The notes beneath the pieces are model-generated. The model saw only the letters and a program-made list of their open reading frames with translations. It had not been told where the DNA came from and searched no databases. Below are positions 13,292 through 24,650 of a stretch of 64,000 nucleotides of DNA, one piece after another. The DNA comes from Icerya purchasi. Its lineage: Eukaryota; Arthropoda; Insecta; Hemiptera; Monophlebidae. The DNA lies in contig CM077116.1 of assembly GCA_039619475.1 (NCBI GenBank), positions 376,514,188 through 376,578,187 of the forward strand, written 5' to 3'. Within the stretch, counting starts at the first letter, position 1; each line of letters begins with the position of its first letter. Position numbers and translations under genes: made by a program.

Positions 13292-13613
13292 GTTCGCAAA
13301 AAAAATTTTTAAGAAAAAAGTTGTTTTTGTTTATTTTGTTGCAGACATAATACCGGTGTTAGGTTGGGGAAGACTGATAAAAAAGTGCACATAAAACTCA
13401 AAATCCGATCCATAATTATTAAAACTAAAATCGTTATTCTCATTCTTTTAAAATATCTCGGTTTAATGATTACTTTTCTTGTTTTCATTGCATTAATAAA
13501 TAAAAATATTTCTTTAAATATCTTTTTAATAATATAATTTTTCAAAATTTCCCGGAATTCTAATTATTATTACTATTTTTTAGTTTAGGTTTTAACACAC
13601 ACAAAAAAAAAAT

Positions 13614-13640
13614 ACATATATATATATATATATATATATG
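13614..13640. repeat. (TA)n microsatellite
   Basis: About 12 TA units after an A-rich run. Confidence 0.9.
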
Positions 13641-13840
13641 TAGCTCTTCTTTCGGACTTTATGAAAGGGCAAACCCCTTGCTTGGATCGCTAGGTGTTGT
13701 TGTGATGATTATAAAAAAGAGTTGGTTCAATTGGCTTCCCCATTCTACGGTTAAAGAAACTACATTTGGTCAATAGTTTGATATGTTTTCATTTCTTTTA
13801 TTTGTTCTATTTAAAAATTTGAAAATCATTTCAGTATTAA

Positions 13841-14125
13841 TCAGGTGTTGGTCAAACAGGACGGAAAATTAATTGTAGATATAAAGAACACAAAAAATCA
13901 TTTAATAATAATGAAATAGAAAAATCAACATATGCCGAACATTTAATTAAAAATAAACATAAACCTAGTTCACTAGAAAACACTGTAACCGTCTTGGCCA
14001 CTTATAGCAAAGGAAATGTTATGAATATTGCAGAAAATTATGACATAAATAAATATAAAAATAATATTTTAAACGTTCAATTACCTAATAGTAGTAACAA
14101 TCCACTTTTTAATATAAAAATTTAA
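13841..14125 (+). pseudogene. Penelope-like GIY-YIG endonuclease domain, C-terminal part
   Basis: A 94-codon open stretch begins at GVGQTGR, the second half of the YIGQTGR core of the Penelope GIY-YIG nuclease. It continues with CRYKEH (catalytic Arg region), then TYAEHLIKNKHK, the conserved AEHL..xGH block, and ends in a stop at 14,123-14,125. The first tyrosine motif (GIY) and the whole reverse transcriptase are missing. In the family, GIY-YIG sits C-terminal to the RT and is thought to cleave target DNA. The frame is intact as far as it goes, so the copy is not very old, but it cannot act alone. Confidence 0.75.
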
Positions 14126-14430
14126 CTTTAGGTCCTCATATTTTATTTTATATTCGTATTAAGTATTAGTAATTTCAACCTATTGATTTTTATACCTTCC
14201 ATGTTTGTTCCTGCTATGCATCTACTACATATACACATGTATTCCTTATATTCATTCCAGTGTGTTTCAAGTTTTGATTAAGTTAGTTTTAGCCGATGAT
14301 CGGTTATGTTCGAAAACGTTTCTAAAAATAAAGGGTAATTACCTAATTTATAGTATAAATTATTTTGCCCTCATAATATTGTTTGTTATTAAAGTTTGTG
14401 TTATTATACAGTTTTAACAAACAGGTATGC
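13841..14430 (+). mobile_element. Penelope-like retroelement, 3' fragment
   Basis: A 5'-truncated copy. It opens within the GIY-YIG endonuclease domain (see the pseudogene entry), then has about 160 bp of 3' untranslated sequence containing GTTTTGATTAAGTTAGTTTT and CGATGATCGGTTATGTTCGAAAACGTTTCT. Similar TGAT(G)G..CCGAAAACGTT ends occur at 32,259-32,291 (-) and 50,650-50,700 (+). A GATGATGG...CGAAACGTT-like 3' end followed by AATAAA is characteristic of arthropod Penelope-like elements. Confidence 0.75.
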
Positions 14431-15271
14431 ATTCACCTACGTTAATCAGGTGGCCAGAAATAACTTGAAAACACTCCAATATGGTATATTTTAAAATCCC
14501 TGTTCGCTTTTCCGCTAAGCGACACGTCCGCTATGAGCAGCAGAAAGAATTTGTTTCGCACAATTTTGTACTGGAACACCTGCATACTTTAATAATTAAT
14601 TAAAATTTACAAGAGTATTTCTTTATAGTATCCGGGTATTTAAAAGGGAGTGAGGGATTTTTTTTTTCGCATATAACGATACATTTTTCACTAATATTCG
14701 CATACTATTAATAATTTCCATCATTTTGATTTATATGTATTAATAATTTACATAAATGAATTACCCCGTATAAACACATTAATAAAAATTACACATATGT
14801 TATTGATTATACTCGTAATAAAAAATTTTCCATAAAATATTAATGAAGTACCTAAAAATAAGGAGCATATTTTTTCTTTTTTTTTTTTTTTTATTTAAAG
14901 GTAAGAACATCCTAAAAAATCGTCAATATTTATTTTAAATTTTAGGTTTTTTTTCAGATTTTTGTGTATTTATAATAACTATTTCAGTTCTAATAGCGGG
15001 AGAGTTTAACCCTCCTCCCCGCGGACACGGCATTGCTGGGAATGCATATTTATTGTTTCGAGTAATGGTACGGCTCCAGTCGGAAAATGCCGCACCAAGT
15101 GATTGACAAGAATTAAGCGAGAATAAAACAAAAGAAAAACGCTAAAATTAGGCGGGACAGTGTGAAATGGAAAGATTACGCAAGTGTCTCTATTATCGGT
15201 CTTTTGTGATGAATATGTCTGACAGTTATCACTACGTAACAGTAGTAATTTTCAATGAACGTGACATTATT
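14431..15271. other. Non-coding AT-rich stretch
   Basis: No supported gene or repeat. Contains T runs near 14,660 and 14,875-14,893. Confidence 0.4.
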
Positions 15272-15345
15272 TAGTTGAACTTTTTTGGACGCGTTAACCA
15301 CAGAGATATTAACCCAGAGCGAACAGAGATTTATATTCATATTCT
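15272..15345 (-). mobile_element. Possible SINE 3'-end fragment (family 5)
   Basis: On the minus strand it reads CTGGGTTAATATCT...GGTTAACGCGTCCAAAAAA. This resembles the 3' ends of the repeats at 16,565-16,735 and 34,045-34,145 (CTG(G/T)GTTAA(T/G)ATATC.AT...GCGC.CC plus an A run). Only the 3' end can be matched. Confidence 0.35.
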
Positions 15346-16564
15346 TGATTTACAGAATCTTACCTGAACGAAATACAACTATGACGCGATAATTTGATAT
15401 TTTCATTACGTAAAATGGTATTCGGTACATATTCGTTGCCAGACGATTATTATGGATGAAATAAAACAACGAACGTGTATTAATTCAAATGTAACAATAG
15501 TCGGCTTTTACAATTCTGTAATTATCATATATATGTTTCGAATTTTAAATCATGTTTTGCTACATTTCACTAACATAACTGGCACTTCCGGATAACCGCA
15601 CACTTTGTTTTATTTAAATTTGCATCTTTAAATATTTATCGAAAAATCGAATAAATTTTAAATACTACCCCCGTAACAAGGCACTTGGTAAAACATCATC
15701 ATTCTCTGACGTGTTTTTTGCTTTTTTCCATTCGTCATTCTCTATCACAGAAAAAATTATGTCTACGTAAATGAACAACTTGTTAATTTCTAGATTTTTT
15801 GGCAAAAGACTTTTTTTCTTCTTCCTTTTTTTTTTTTTTTTTTTTTTTATCTTATTTTTAATAAATAGAGGATAAACGAATTTTCAATAAATATAATAGA
15901 TAATTTTAAGATACGTAATCTGTCTCGATACATAGTCGAACCAATTACGCCACGGTAGCAGCTGGCTTTTACGGTATTTACTGAGTCGTGCATTTTCCAT
16001 TTGAATCTCTTGGTTTTATACTTTATAACGAACTTCCCATGACGAAAAATCATTACTAAGTGTTTATAGTGAAAAAAAAAAAAAAATGACAATCGATAAT
16101 TTAGAATATTATTATTATTAAGCCGTATTTAAATCACGAAAAAGCAAAATTCATTTTCTGTTATCCCGTTACGAATAGAAAATGAAACACACTCGGGAAT
16201 CGCGGAAAAACGGGCATGTTTTATTTACGGACGTCGAGAATAGGCCGATTGCAGACTTTACAAGTCGGAAAGAGGAAATTGACGTTTTAAATTGCGAAAT
16301 TTACCGGTTTAATGTAGTTTCGCGCCATATTTTATAATCGGTGATAATAATTCCGGAATAAGTGAAAATTTGAATGCTTAGCAAAGCCGAATTACCGTAA
16401 TTGACGCGAGGCTACTCGAACAAATATCGTAATTATCGGGGAACTGGCGCGCTACATCACACGTTCGCCGAATATTATGACACAAATATGTGATGTAGGT
16501 ACTGTGCCAAAATGATACTTCCCAAGCGCTCTGAACCTTCCTGCAAGTAAAGTTTGTTTGTTTG
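15346..16564. other. Non-coding stretch
   Basis: AT-rich with a long poly(T) at about 15,825-15,848 and an A run at 16,072-16,085. No gene supported. Confidence 0.4.
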
Positions 16565-16735
16565 TTTTTTGTTTTTTGGCGCGCCGCTATGGATATTAAC
16601 CCAGCAGATTGCGTGAAATTTTTGGAAGCTTCAATGCGTGGTGGCAGAATTTGAACCCGGTTCTAGCCGAACGGAATACAATTAATTAATCAATCACGGC
16701 ACACGGTAGCTGGCTGAGTTTGCCTTTGATACTTT
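16565..16735 (-). mobile_element. tRNA-derived SINE-like repeat (family 5)
   Basis: On the minus strand, GGGTTCAAATTC (16,647-16,660) is a good pol III B box (consensus GGTTCRANNCC). About 90 bases further on, the copy ends in GGCGCGCC plus an (A)nC tail at its low-coordinate edge. The block AGCTACCGT near its 5' end and the CTGGGTTAATATC block near its 3' end also occur at 34,045-34,145. The A box is not clear. Confidence 0.45.
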
Positions 16736-17899
16736 TTAAATCCGTGAGCAGTTTATATATTTCCCGTAAACTGCGAGTAGACTGAACTTATAATTTTCCT
16801 ATGCCTACACGTACCTTTAGGATATTTAATCGTTTTACCATAAACTTTTATGAAAATGTGATTACAATGTTTTACTAGAGCCCATCTGCTGAGAGTTAAT
16901 AGAGAAAAAAAACTATTCTAATCTATAATTTCGTTCCATTTTTCATAACACAAAAAAGACCGTAAAATAGAAAATAAATTTGTGACGGCAGACAACGGGG
17001 ATACTCGTCTTATTACGTTTTGAGCGAAGAAGAGGGAAAGAAAGAAAAAAATCATTGCCGCTATGAACGATCGAATGGTGGATTATATTTTTTTTTGTAA
17101 TCGCAATATTACGCACCTGCGATCATCCTAAAGTATATGCATGGGAAAGAAATGGGAGAGAAAATTTATCGCTCTCTACGTTAATTTAAAAAAAAAAAAA
17201 AAGGTGCAAAATAAAGTGAAAATCGTGTAGTTCCAGTAAAACTATTGGATAATTTAAACAAATACTGATAACGTTATCTTAGCCTATTTTTAAAACATAT
17301 CCGTGTTAAAAAAATATATCGCTTTAGCCTATTATTGCAATTGAAAGGAATCGAATAGAGTAATTTGCTGAAAAAATTTTGATACGATCGCTGGCCAATT
17401 TCCCACTTTTTAATATGACATCATTCGTGATCGTTTTAATTATCGTAATAGTTGTTCCGAAATGTTGATATTTTAAACGCGTAATTAGAGTCAATTTGCA
17501 ACATTTTCCATTTGGAAGATTACTTTTTTTTGCCCAACATACATAAATAAATAATAAAGCCACCCAATTTAAAAAGTGAAATTCGTTAAATTCCAGTCCG
17601 GCTTGGAAACGTATTCTTTTTCTCTTTTTCTTTCGCCCCATATTTAAAATCGCCCCCGATTTGAAAAATTTCAAAAAAAATTGCGTCAACAACCGTCAGA
17701 AAAAAGATGAGCTCGAAGCTGCTGCGTTACGACAGCGTTCGTTTTTAACGTATTCGAGCGGGAAAAAATTAAGTTTCTGATAGATGAAAATTACGGTATA
17801 TTTGCGTGCGCACTGGTTATGCGTCGTCATCGACCTCGTTCACCGTTTCAAATTGAAAGTGAAGAAATTTAATGTTATTTGAGGTCATTAACCGTGCTT
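16736..17899. other. Non-coding stretch
   Basis: No supported gene. A 122-codon frame on the minus strand (17,324-17,692) has no recognisable similarity and low-complexity flanks. Confidence 0.4.
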
Positions 17900-18480
17900 G
17901 TTTTAAAAATGCCACGCACACGAGCGCACACCGACCTAAATTTCTGCCTGTCGTACACACGCAAACGCGCGCACACGCACACACGTACATACGCCCATAC
18001 TATATCTGCTTGATAAAGAAAATAACGACGGATGTGACCTATCTACGAGAACGGCCCTCGCACCGTTCACGGGCCGGAGGGTGCGGTCCGCGAGGTGCCG
18101 GTACCATAACGGGAGCAGTGCGTGCGTACATTGCGTTCCTGGTCGGCCAGGTCACTGATAAGGCGAAGCGAGTTATCCGAGGCGAGCGGTCGCGTTGTGC
18201 GAAGATTGTAGGACTGCCTTAATGTTTCCCTATTAGGATTTACACGTTCGTGTCCGCTCGTCTACACAGCGATATCGGATATCAGCTTCGACGTGCGTAC
18301 CGCGATCCTTATCGCCGGTAGCGCGTTAGGCTGTGCAGCGAATGCTTCGGGTAGCGCTCTATCACTTCTTGTTCGGAAGATGGATCGGCCAGAGGCGCAG
18401 AGCGGTTCGGTTGGACGTCAATAACCTGGCCATCGCGAACAGACCGCACTGACCAGTTGGCCAATTGGCCAATTAAAAAA
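17900..18480. promoter_or_regulatory. GC- and CpG-rich island, candidate promoter/5' exon
   Basis: Composition shifts to GC-rich with dense CpG (for example GGGCCGGAGGGTGCGG, 18,070-18,085). An open frame on the plus strand (17,872-18,222) passes through it but resembles no family, and its start lies in AT-rich sequence. The island is flanked by plain AT-rich DNA on both sides, as expected for an isolated promoter. Orientation is unknown. Confidence 0.4.
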
Positions 18481-18637
18481 ATCCGAAGCGATAAGACGTA
18501 AAAGCGCTAATTTTGGCCTAATCGAGATCCCTATCGGTGAATTAATACTGGTCGATTTGCGACATTAATCGTAATCGATGTCTAATTGGAAAATTTGATC
18601 ATTTCAGACAAATTTCATCCTGATGAACGGTTGAATT

Positions 18638-18649
18638 CCCCCCCCCCCC
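18638..18649. repeat. Poly(C) tract, 12 C
   Basis: Uninterrupted C run in AT-rich DNA. Confidence 0.9.
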
Positions 18650-20148
18650 ATCTTCTGTTAATTAGAGCAAATAAAGAAAAGGACAACTCGAAAGATCACA
18701 TTTATGTGTGTTTTGAAAAAAAAATGTATTTAAAACAATACCGGAAAAGTCTGGAACCGTATTTACAACTTTTATAATTATTGCCAGATACTACTGGATT
18801 CGAAATGGATAATAAAACGAGAACTTTTATATATCGAATTGCGCAGAAAAAAGCGAAAAATAAGATCGAGGCTTTATATACTTTCGGGATATCGAATTTA
18901 CTGAGAGTGCTGATAAAAGCGCAGAGGTGATGGCATTTGAAGAAAAAAATGCAGTCGAATAAACGAATGATTATTAGTATTTGGAGACAATTCAGTGCCG
19001 GTGGCTTTAGAGGGAAACGGAATTGTTGAAGGGAGTGAGGGAAGATTAGGAGCATCGAAACGGTAGCCTTTAGTGCTGGAATTATTCAATTTAATTCGAA
19101 TAATATTTATCGAGGGGATTTTGAGGTTTTGAAATGGAATCTTCGGTCGTAATCCTGATATAAGAAGAAGAAGAACTCTACCGGGGCAGTTTTGTCGTTT
19201 CTCTCTGTGATGGTGGAAGATGATTTAGAAAGGGCCGCGAAATTGGTTACAAATATCGGCAAAGGTGAACGAGATTAGCTTACCTTGGCTGATTTCCTTA
19301 GCTCCGCGATAGAAAACGTTTTGCAAACTCGTGATTTTATTAATTTTATCCACTATCGGGGACATGTATGATGGTCAGGGTGGGGGGTGGTCAGGTTAGT
19401 TTTAGAGTCAGGATATGGATTTTGATTTACTTTTAAAACCGGTTGCATTATTAACAAGCGAGCTCTCGACCTGAGAGGAAAAGGTGTTTGTAGTCCTTGT
19501 CGGGTTGCGTGTTTAGATTACATTGGCTGCGGCAGCCTAAGGGGTTTAGGTTTCAGTGAAATTTGATACCCCAAACTCCGGTTTTGAAAATTATGTTGGA
19601 TTACTGGAAATGTATCTAGGGGGGCTTTGGACTACGGTGAATTTTGATCTCCCAGGAAAAAAATGGATTTAAATTTTGAAAAATGATGCTTAGCTTCAAA
19701 CTTCGACACTGGACATGAGATTAGTTTCTACACTCTCCACGAGTTCTTTAAGTTTTAAGGTCAAAACTTTCAGCTTCCGTATTTCTAGACTACTCATTAG
19801 CCGCATTGTTTTAACCAACGGCACTACTATACCTGAAACTAGTCGAAAATTTTTATGCATCATCTACCAAATTGTACATTAAAATTGTGTGTTGCATGTT
19901 TTTTAAAAAGTAAAAATTATTTTTTTAAAATGAATATGCCGACACAGTCAACATTAAAGATTGCATTAGTCGCACTATTTTTACAAAACAACTCTGCGAA
20001 CATAGTTTCTTAAACTCAAAAACTACCCGGCAAATTCAACAAGAAAAATCATGAAAATCTACAGTCAAACATCTAGAGTAATTTATAGAACGGAATTGTA
20101 CCACAAGCAACATCTAAAAATCCATCATCACAAAGAGAGAGGCACATT

Positions 20149-20151
<3 letters not shown>
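18650..20151. other. Non-coding stretch
   Basis: No recognisable coding sequence or repeat. The section at about 19,300-19,700 is somewhat G-rich and lacks long A/T runs, unlike its surroundings. Confidence 0.4.

Positions 20152-20192
<41 letters not shown>
20152..20192. repeat. (TA)n microsatellite
   Basis: About 20 perfect TA units. Nothing of the Helentron-like family adjoins it. Confidence 0.95.
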
Positions 20193-20193
<1 letters not shown>

Positions 20194-21956
20194 GTATAGA
20201 AGCGAAATAAGTTTTTCCAAACCAGATAAAGGCTTTAGCTTACCAAAACAGACTCGAACATCTAATCATTGAGCGCATCTAAGAAAAGACCTATAGATTA
20301 AATATAAAGGGACATATGACTTTCAAAGAAAACCCCGAATATAAACGTAATTCTATAGTATTCCTTATAAATTAAGAATAATCCCACCTAGTCTTACATT
20401 AAACATTTACATAATACTTTGACAAATAGCCGGTTGCCTGATGGTAAATTTTGAAAAATAAATTAAATCTTCGAAGACGTATGATGTGCAGCGACTTCAT
20501 CCTCAATTCACAGCGCCATAAATCGATTATAGATTGTGAAGAATTCCAACAAAAAAAAAAAAAAAAAAACCTTTCAATTAGAAATATTTACATGTAATAC
20601 GGTTTATTTTAAATTTATATTTTTTAGTTCTTTTCTATTTCAGTATTTTTCCAGCGCGTTTAATTGTCTCCAAATTTTTTGTGCCAATTGATCATCGCGA
20701 GTTACCCGACAAAATTCATAATCCTTCTACCACGCGATTTCTCTGAACCGCGACGCGCATTGAACCAGAAAACGCAGTACCTTCGTCCGGCAGATGGAAA
20801 TAATCACTGAAAGTACTCTAGAGAGAAGCCAGACCAGAGAAAACGGGTTTTCAGAATTTCCTGACGAGTCTCAAACATCGGAACACGGACATTTTAAAGA
20901 CCGTCAACGTATTCTGATTCTTTTACAATTCTCATTTAAGTCGATTAAAATAAGCTCGAATGAAAAAAGATTCGTTTTATTCCATAAATGTCTTTTTCCA
21001 AAAGCGGAATTTTTTTTTTTTCCTTTACGGTTTGTTACATTATTTAAAAAAACAGGAGAATAAAACCCAATGTACTACCTATATATATATATATCGAGAA
21101 AGCTGGAATAATGACGAAAGAATGAATAATCTTCAGAGATAATAAAATGCAGCACATTCGACGCCAGATGTTTTTGTAATTATCTCGAGCGTCGTGTGTA
21201 TATTTATGACAGAATTATGTTCTGAACAGCTAAACTATATAGATAAGAAAATGATGCCGCTAATTTCTGTTGATAAGTCGAACGCTGAGCAATATAAAAA
21301 GAAAGGGGAGAAAGATTAATCGCTATTACTTCGCAGCATTTTACAAACAGAAAAAATAGCGAATGTATTACATGCGTCAATGGTAATCTATGTACGTTTT
21401 TTCAGTAGGACCCGTTTTGTACGGCAGTGAACTAATTGAAATCAGTCATCTTTAAAGTGTCAAGTCTCTGCCCACACTCGAACGACTCGACGGGGTAATT
21501 TGTTGATGTTCGCCATTCCAAGTTGTCACCGTTATCACCGAGAATGTCACCGCGCACGATATAAAGTTACCTGAAATATACTATATCGCTCCGACTAACG
21601 TGTGTCTGAAAGAAAAGTAATCACTAACTAGGGACGAAAAAGATAAAGAGGCAAACTAAAATCTGATTAAAAACTTGTTTAGAACGAAGATATTACCCAT
21701 TTACACGCTACAGGTTTTGATTTTGTTCTTTTTTTTTTTTTTTTTAAATTTTAACCACTTTGTTGGCTCGAATTAAAGTTTTAGCTATTCATTAACACCT
21801 AAACAAGTCATTATCGTATAATATTTTAACATTTCGTTTTCTGAATTTTTTAAATATCCGAATGAGAAGAAGGAAACAAAGAATTTATTTACATCAAATT
21901 AAATGATAATAGCTGTACTTGATTTTAATTCGCTCGTACTGAGGCTAGAACAGAGT
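20193..21956. other. Non-coding stretch
   Basis: Contains a poly(A) run at 20,551-20,570. An ATG-led frame at 20,794 begins with a plausible hydrophilic sequence (MEIITESTLERSQ...) directly after CCGGCAG, which could be a splice acceptor. It lacks a convincing donor and runs into T-rich sequence, so I do not call an exon. Confidence 0.35.
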
Positions 21957-22338
21957 TTTGTCGAAATCAATCTGATTTATAAAGCCGATTGATTAATAAT
22001 GGCGGTGATTATGCTTTTACAGATGTCTGAGGCACGAGTGAAAAATTGTGTTTTTTTTCAATTAGTCAATATTGTTTAAATAAAGCTTTACAAATAATAT
22101 AAGCATATATATTTATATTATTTGTAAAGCTTTATTTAAACAATATTGGCTAATTAGAAAAAAAACACAAAAATTCGCGCCCACTGCATATAAATTTACT
22201 TATGAGATGATATAGTGTGAAATATGCTTAATACGCCTATGTTTATGCTTTTTCACTTGTGCCTCAGACTTCCGTAAAAGCATAATCACCGCCATTATTA
22301 ATCAATCGGCTATCTAAATCAGATTAATTTTGACAAAG
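21957..22338. mobile_element. Foldback (long inverted-repeat) element
   Basis: Two arms are near-perfect reverse complements. The left arm is 21,957-22,104 (TTTGTCGAAATCAATCTG...) and the right arm is about 22,115-22,338 (...CAGATTAATTTTGACAAAG). They meet at ACAAATAATATAA/TTATATTATTTGT with a loop of about 10 bases. Blocks such as GATTGATTAATAATGGCGG and AAGCTTTA appear in both arms. The right arm carries about 75 extra bases at roughly 22,172-22,246 with no partner. No ORF is present. Such structures are typical of foldback elements or hairpin-forming MITEs. No clear target-site duplication was found. Confidence 0.75.
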
Positions 22339-22389
22339 TGTAGGGAGGTGGTGAAAAATCAGTTTTTACAAACTGACCGAAAAAAAAAT

Positions 22390-22735
22390 GTATTATAACA
22401 AGATGATGTAGGCCTCTTCCATCTTCCTATCTTAAATTTTACCCGTGATGTAAATCACCTTCTATTCGAATGCGCTAATCTATCTCCTCGGAACGCGCAG
22501 TCCTTTATTCTAATTTGCTTGGCCTTGGCCTCCCGACCAACCTTATTGTGCCCACTACATTCTTGTTCTTCCTTCTCCTTCTGTTGTTCCTGTATTGGCT
22601 ACCTTCATTTCTTCTGTTTCTAATCGCTTCCTGATATAACTTTCAAATCCCTACGTTTCATTATTTGTTAGTCCTTTGTGTTGGCTAAATGTCCTGTGTG
22701 GACGCGCCCAAAGAAAGAAAAAAAAAAAAAAGGAT
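22390..22735 (+). mobile_element. LINE family A, 3' end with poly(A)
   Basis: The frame reads DVNHLLFECANLSPRN (about 22,450-22,497), the NHxxFEC end motif shared by the other family A copies, then a pyrimidine-rich stretch. It closes with GACGCGCCCAAAG and an A-rich tail (about 22,711-22,733). It lies 50 bp after the foldback element. It is 5'-truncated, and coding past the motif is decayed. Confidence 0.65.
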
Positions 22736-23694
22736 TAAGCCTACAACCGTAGAATATTGCTTAAGAAATTCAAGTTTCAAATGTCGCTGCCTAAATTAAT
22801 TTCTCTATAATCGTTATACAGGCAGTGCAGCAGTTGAGTAGAGTTCTTCCGTTGTCAGCGAAATGTGATTTATCATAAATAAAAGATGCGATAAGCTCCA
22901 TTCTCGAGCCGGATTTTCTCTGAGGCCTGATTGATAAGACCGATGCGGATGCATGAACGATGTCAGTTGTGCTGGTTAATCTTAGGCGATTATGCTAGTG
23001 TATATGTGTGTGTGTGTGTGTATGTGGAAAGAAACGAGATGATAAAAAGACAGTAAAAATAACTTTCTGGTAACTGATAAATATTAGAAATATCGCCGAT
23101 AAAAACGTTACTGATGGTCGCATGTCGGAGTAATGTTGCGAAGCGGGTGAATAAGCAAAAAAACACGGCTACCTACGTGCGTGGTGTATTCATCATTTGC
23201 TGCAAGCAAGTAGCCAAGTGGCCATAAAATTGGCTCGGCATGTTTGCGTGTGCGGCAATAAAGTATTAACGCGTATCTCTAAAAAAAGCTTTCGCAAATA
23301 AAACAACGAGGTAATTGAACTTTAATGGCTCGCGTTCGTTTCGTGCGCGCACCCAACCCCCTCCCTAAATTTCAGCGAGTGCATGCCTCCGACCATCTTC
23401 CCTTCCCCTTCGCCCTTTTCGGCCGTCGTTACCACCGCTATCGCCGTTGAATACAATAAATCTCCGAACACACTGCCGGCTGCGTTGTCATTAATCATCG
23501 AACAAACCTAAACCCGTCCTGCCGAATTTCGATCTTTTATTTATTAAAACCATCTCTGCGTAAACGGACGCCGATGTAAACAAAACTCTATTAAGTAATT
23601 TCCTTCTCTGCGCGTCACAGTTCTCTGCATTTGCTACCTCCATCGTTGATCGATTAATTAGACCTTAGTTAGCATTAGCTGAGCCAGCTGCAGT
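22736..23694. other. Non-coding stretch with (GT)n
   Basis: A (GT)n microsatellite lies at about 23,004-23,021. Sequence at 23,335-23,480 is moderately GC-rich but short. No gene supported. Confidence 0.4.
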
Positions 23695-23745
23695 AGTGTA
23701 GTTGGTTAGGCAGTGGTTTTTCGTTTACATAGCACCCCCGATGTA
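23695..23745 (+). mobile_element. SINE family 3, head fragment
   Basis: TTGGTTAGGCAGTGGTTTTTCGTTT matches the A-box region of the tRNA-like repeats at 28,058, 32,071 and 43,961. The B box is missing here. Confidence 0.4.
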
Positions 23746-23764
23746 GTGAGGCCCGAAGAATTGA

Positions 23765-23795
<31 letters not shown>

Positions 23796-23800
<5 letters not shown>

Positions 23801-24076
23801 TACAACGTCATTTTTAGGCTACCCCCCATTTGAAAAAGTGTCACAATTTTATGTAACGAAATATGTAACGAAACAATATCTTAATTTTATATAATGAAAG
23901 TTAAATGTTAGGATAGGCTTTTTATGATGATGTTATTTTTTTTTGTGTTGATGTCAGTAAGAATTACGTTGTAAATTTTGATCATTTTATACAAAGTATA
24001 GAAGAGAAAAAGATAGAAATGAAAGCAAGAGGGGTCAAGGGGCATAGTCCCTTGCGAGACCAAAATGGCTGAGTTA
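23796..24076 (+). mobile_element. Helentron/DINE-like non-autonomous element, copy A
   Basis: This copy has a 5' inverted repeat TTACAACGTCATTTTTA near its start. The partner TAAGAATTACGTTGTAA lies about 105 bases before the 3' end, followed by a hairpin-forming GC-richer end (GGTCAAGGGGCATAGTCCCTTGCG, shortened here to its core) and GGCTGAGTT. (TA)n arrays lie on both sides (23,767-23,796 and 24,076-24,096). The same plan is seen at 39,722-40,141 and 54,840-59,272 on the minus strand. Asymmetric inverted repeats plus a 3' hairpin are the plan of Helentron-associated (DINE-1-type) repeats. The copy is internally shorter than copy B. Confidence 0.6.
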
Positions 24077-24096
24077 TATATATATATATATATAAT
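24076..24096. repeat. (TA)n microsatellite at element end
   Basis: (TA)n directly abuts the 3' end of the Helentron-like copy. Confidence 0.8.
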
Positions 24097-24207
24097 ATAT
24101 CTGTCTATTCGTAGATCCCTCCTCAGCTATCGCTTTCCAATTAAACGTCGGCGAATTCGTCTTTTTATTTATTTATTTTTGGGCGCGTCTACTATGGCTC
24201 GTTTACT

Positions 24208-24214
24208 AACCTCT

Positions 24215-24257
<43 letters not shown>

Positions 24258-24650
24258 TTTTTTATTTACCGCATCATGTACAGCATCTTTGACTAGAAGC
24301 GCGAAAAGTTGGGCATTATATTTTTAAATTAGTCCAGGCTGTTTAAGGAAGGAGAGATAAGATATGATAATTGTAGGATCGTCTTGTAGTGGAAATTTAC
24401 AAGTTAGGAGTTTGTTTTGTGCTTGAGTCACAGGCTTTAGAGTAATGGACATAGAGGACAAGAAAATGATAGTAACAAAGATAGGGAGGTTGTATGAGGA
24501 GCGTAACGGAGCGGAGAGTCCTGACAAAATGTGGCCATGTGAATATATTGTGTGGCCGATGCGAAGCCGACACAGAGCCGCCTGGACCTTACGAAGCGAG
24601 GGAAAACGATTCCACGGACATAGACGTTATCTTTAATGAGGCGAAGGTGT
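24208..24650 (-). mobile_element. LINE family B, 3' end with RNase H-distal region
   Basis: On the minus strand the frame reads CRLRIGHT then SHGHILSGLSAP (about 24,510-24,600). This is the conserved linker after the RNase H domain in many arthropod LINEs (CRLRIGHT..THGxLLSGE.AP). A second block ends FLKQPGLI at a stop (24,326-24,330). About 110 bases of 3' UTR then run into a (TAAA)n tail at the low-coordinate side (about 24,208-24,260). It is distinct from family A in sequence and tail. The Cys residues expected after SAP are partly lost, and upstream domains are absent. Confidence 0.6.

Noticed and set aside
20794..21063. Exon starting MEIITESTLERSQ
   Set aside because: Plausible start after CCGGCAG, but no donor and the frame runs into a poly(T) segment; evidence is too thin.
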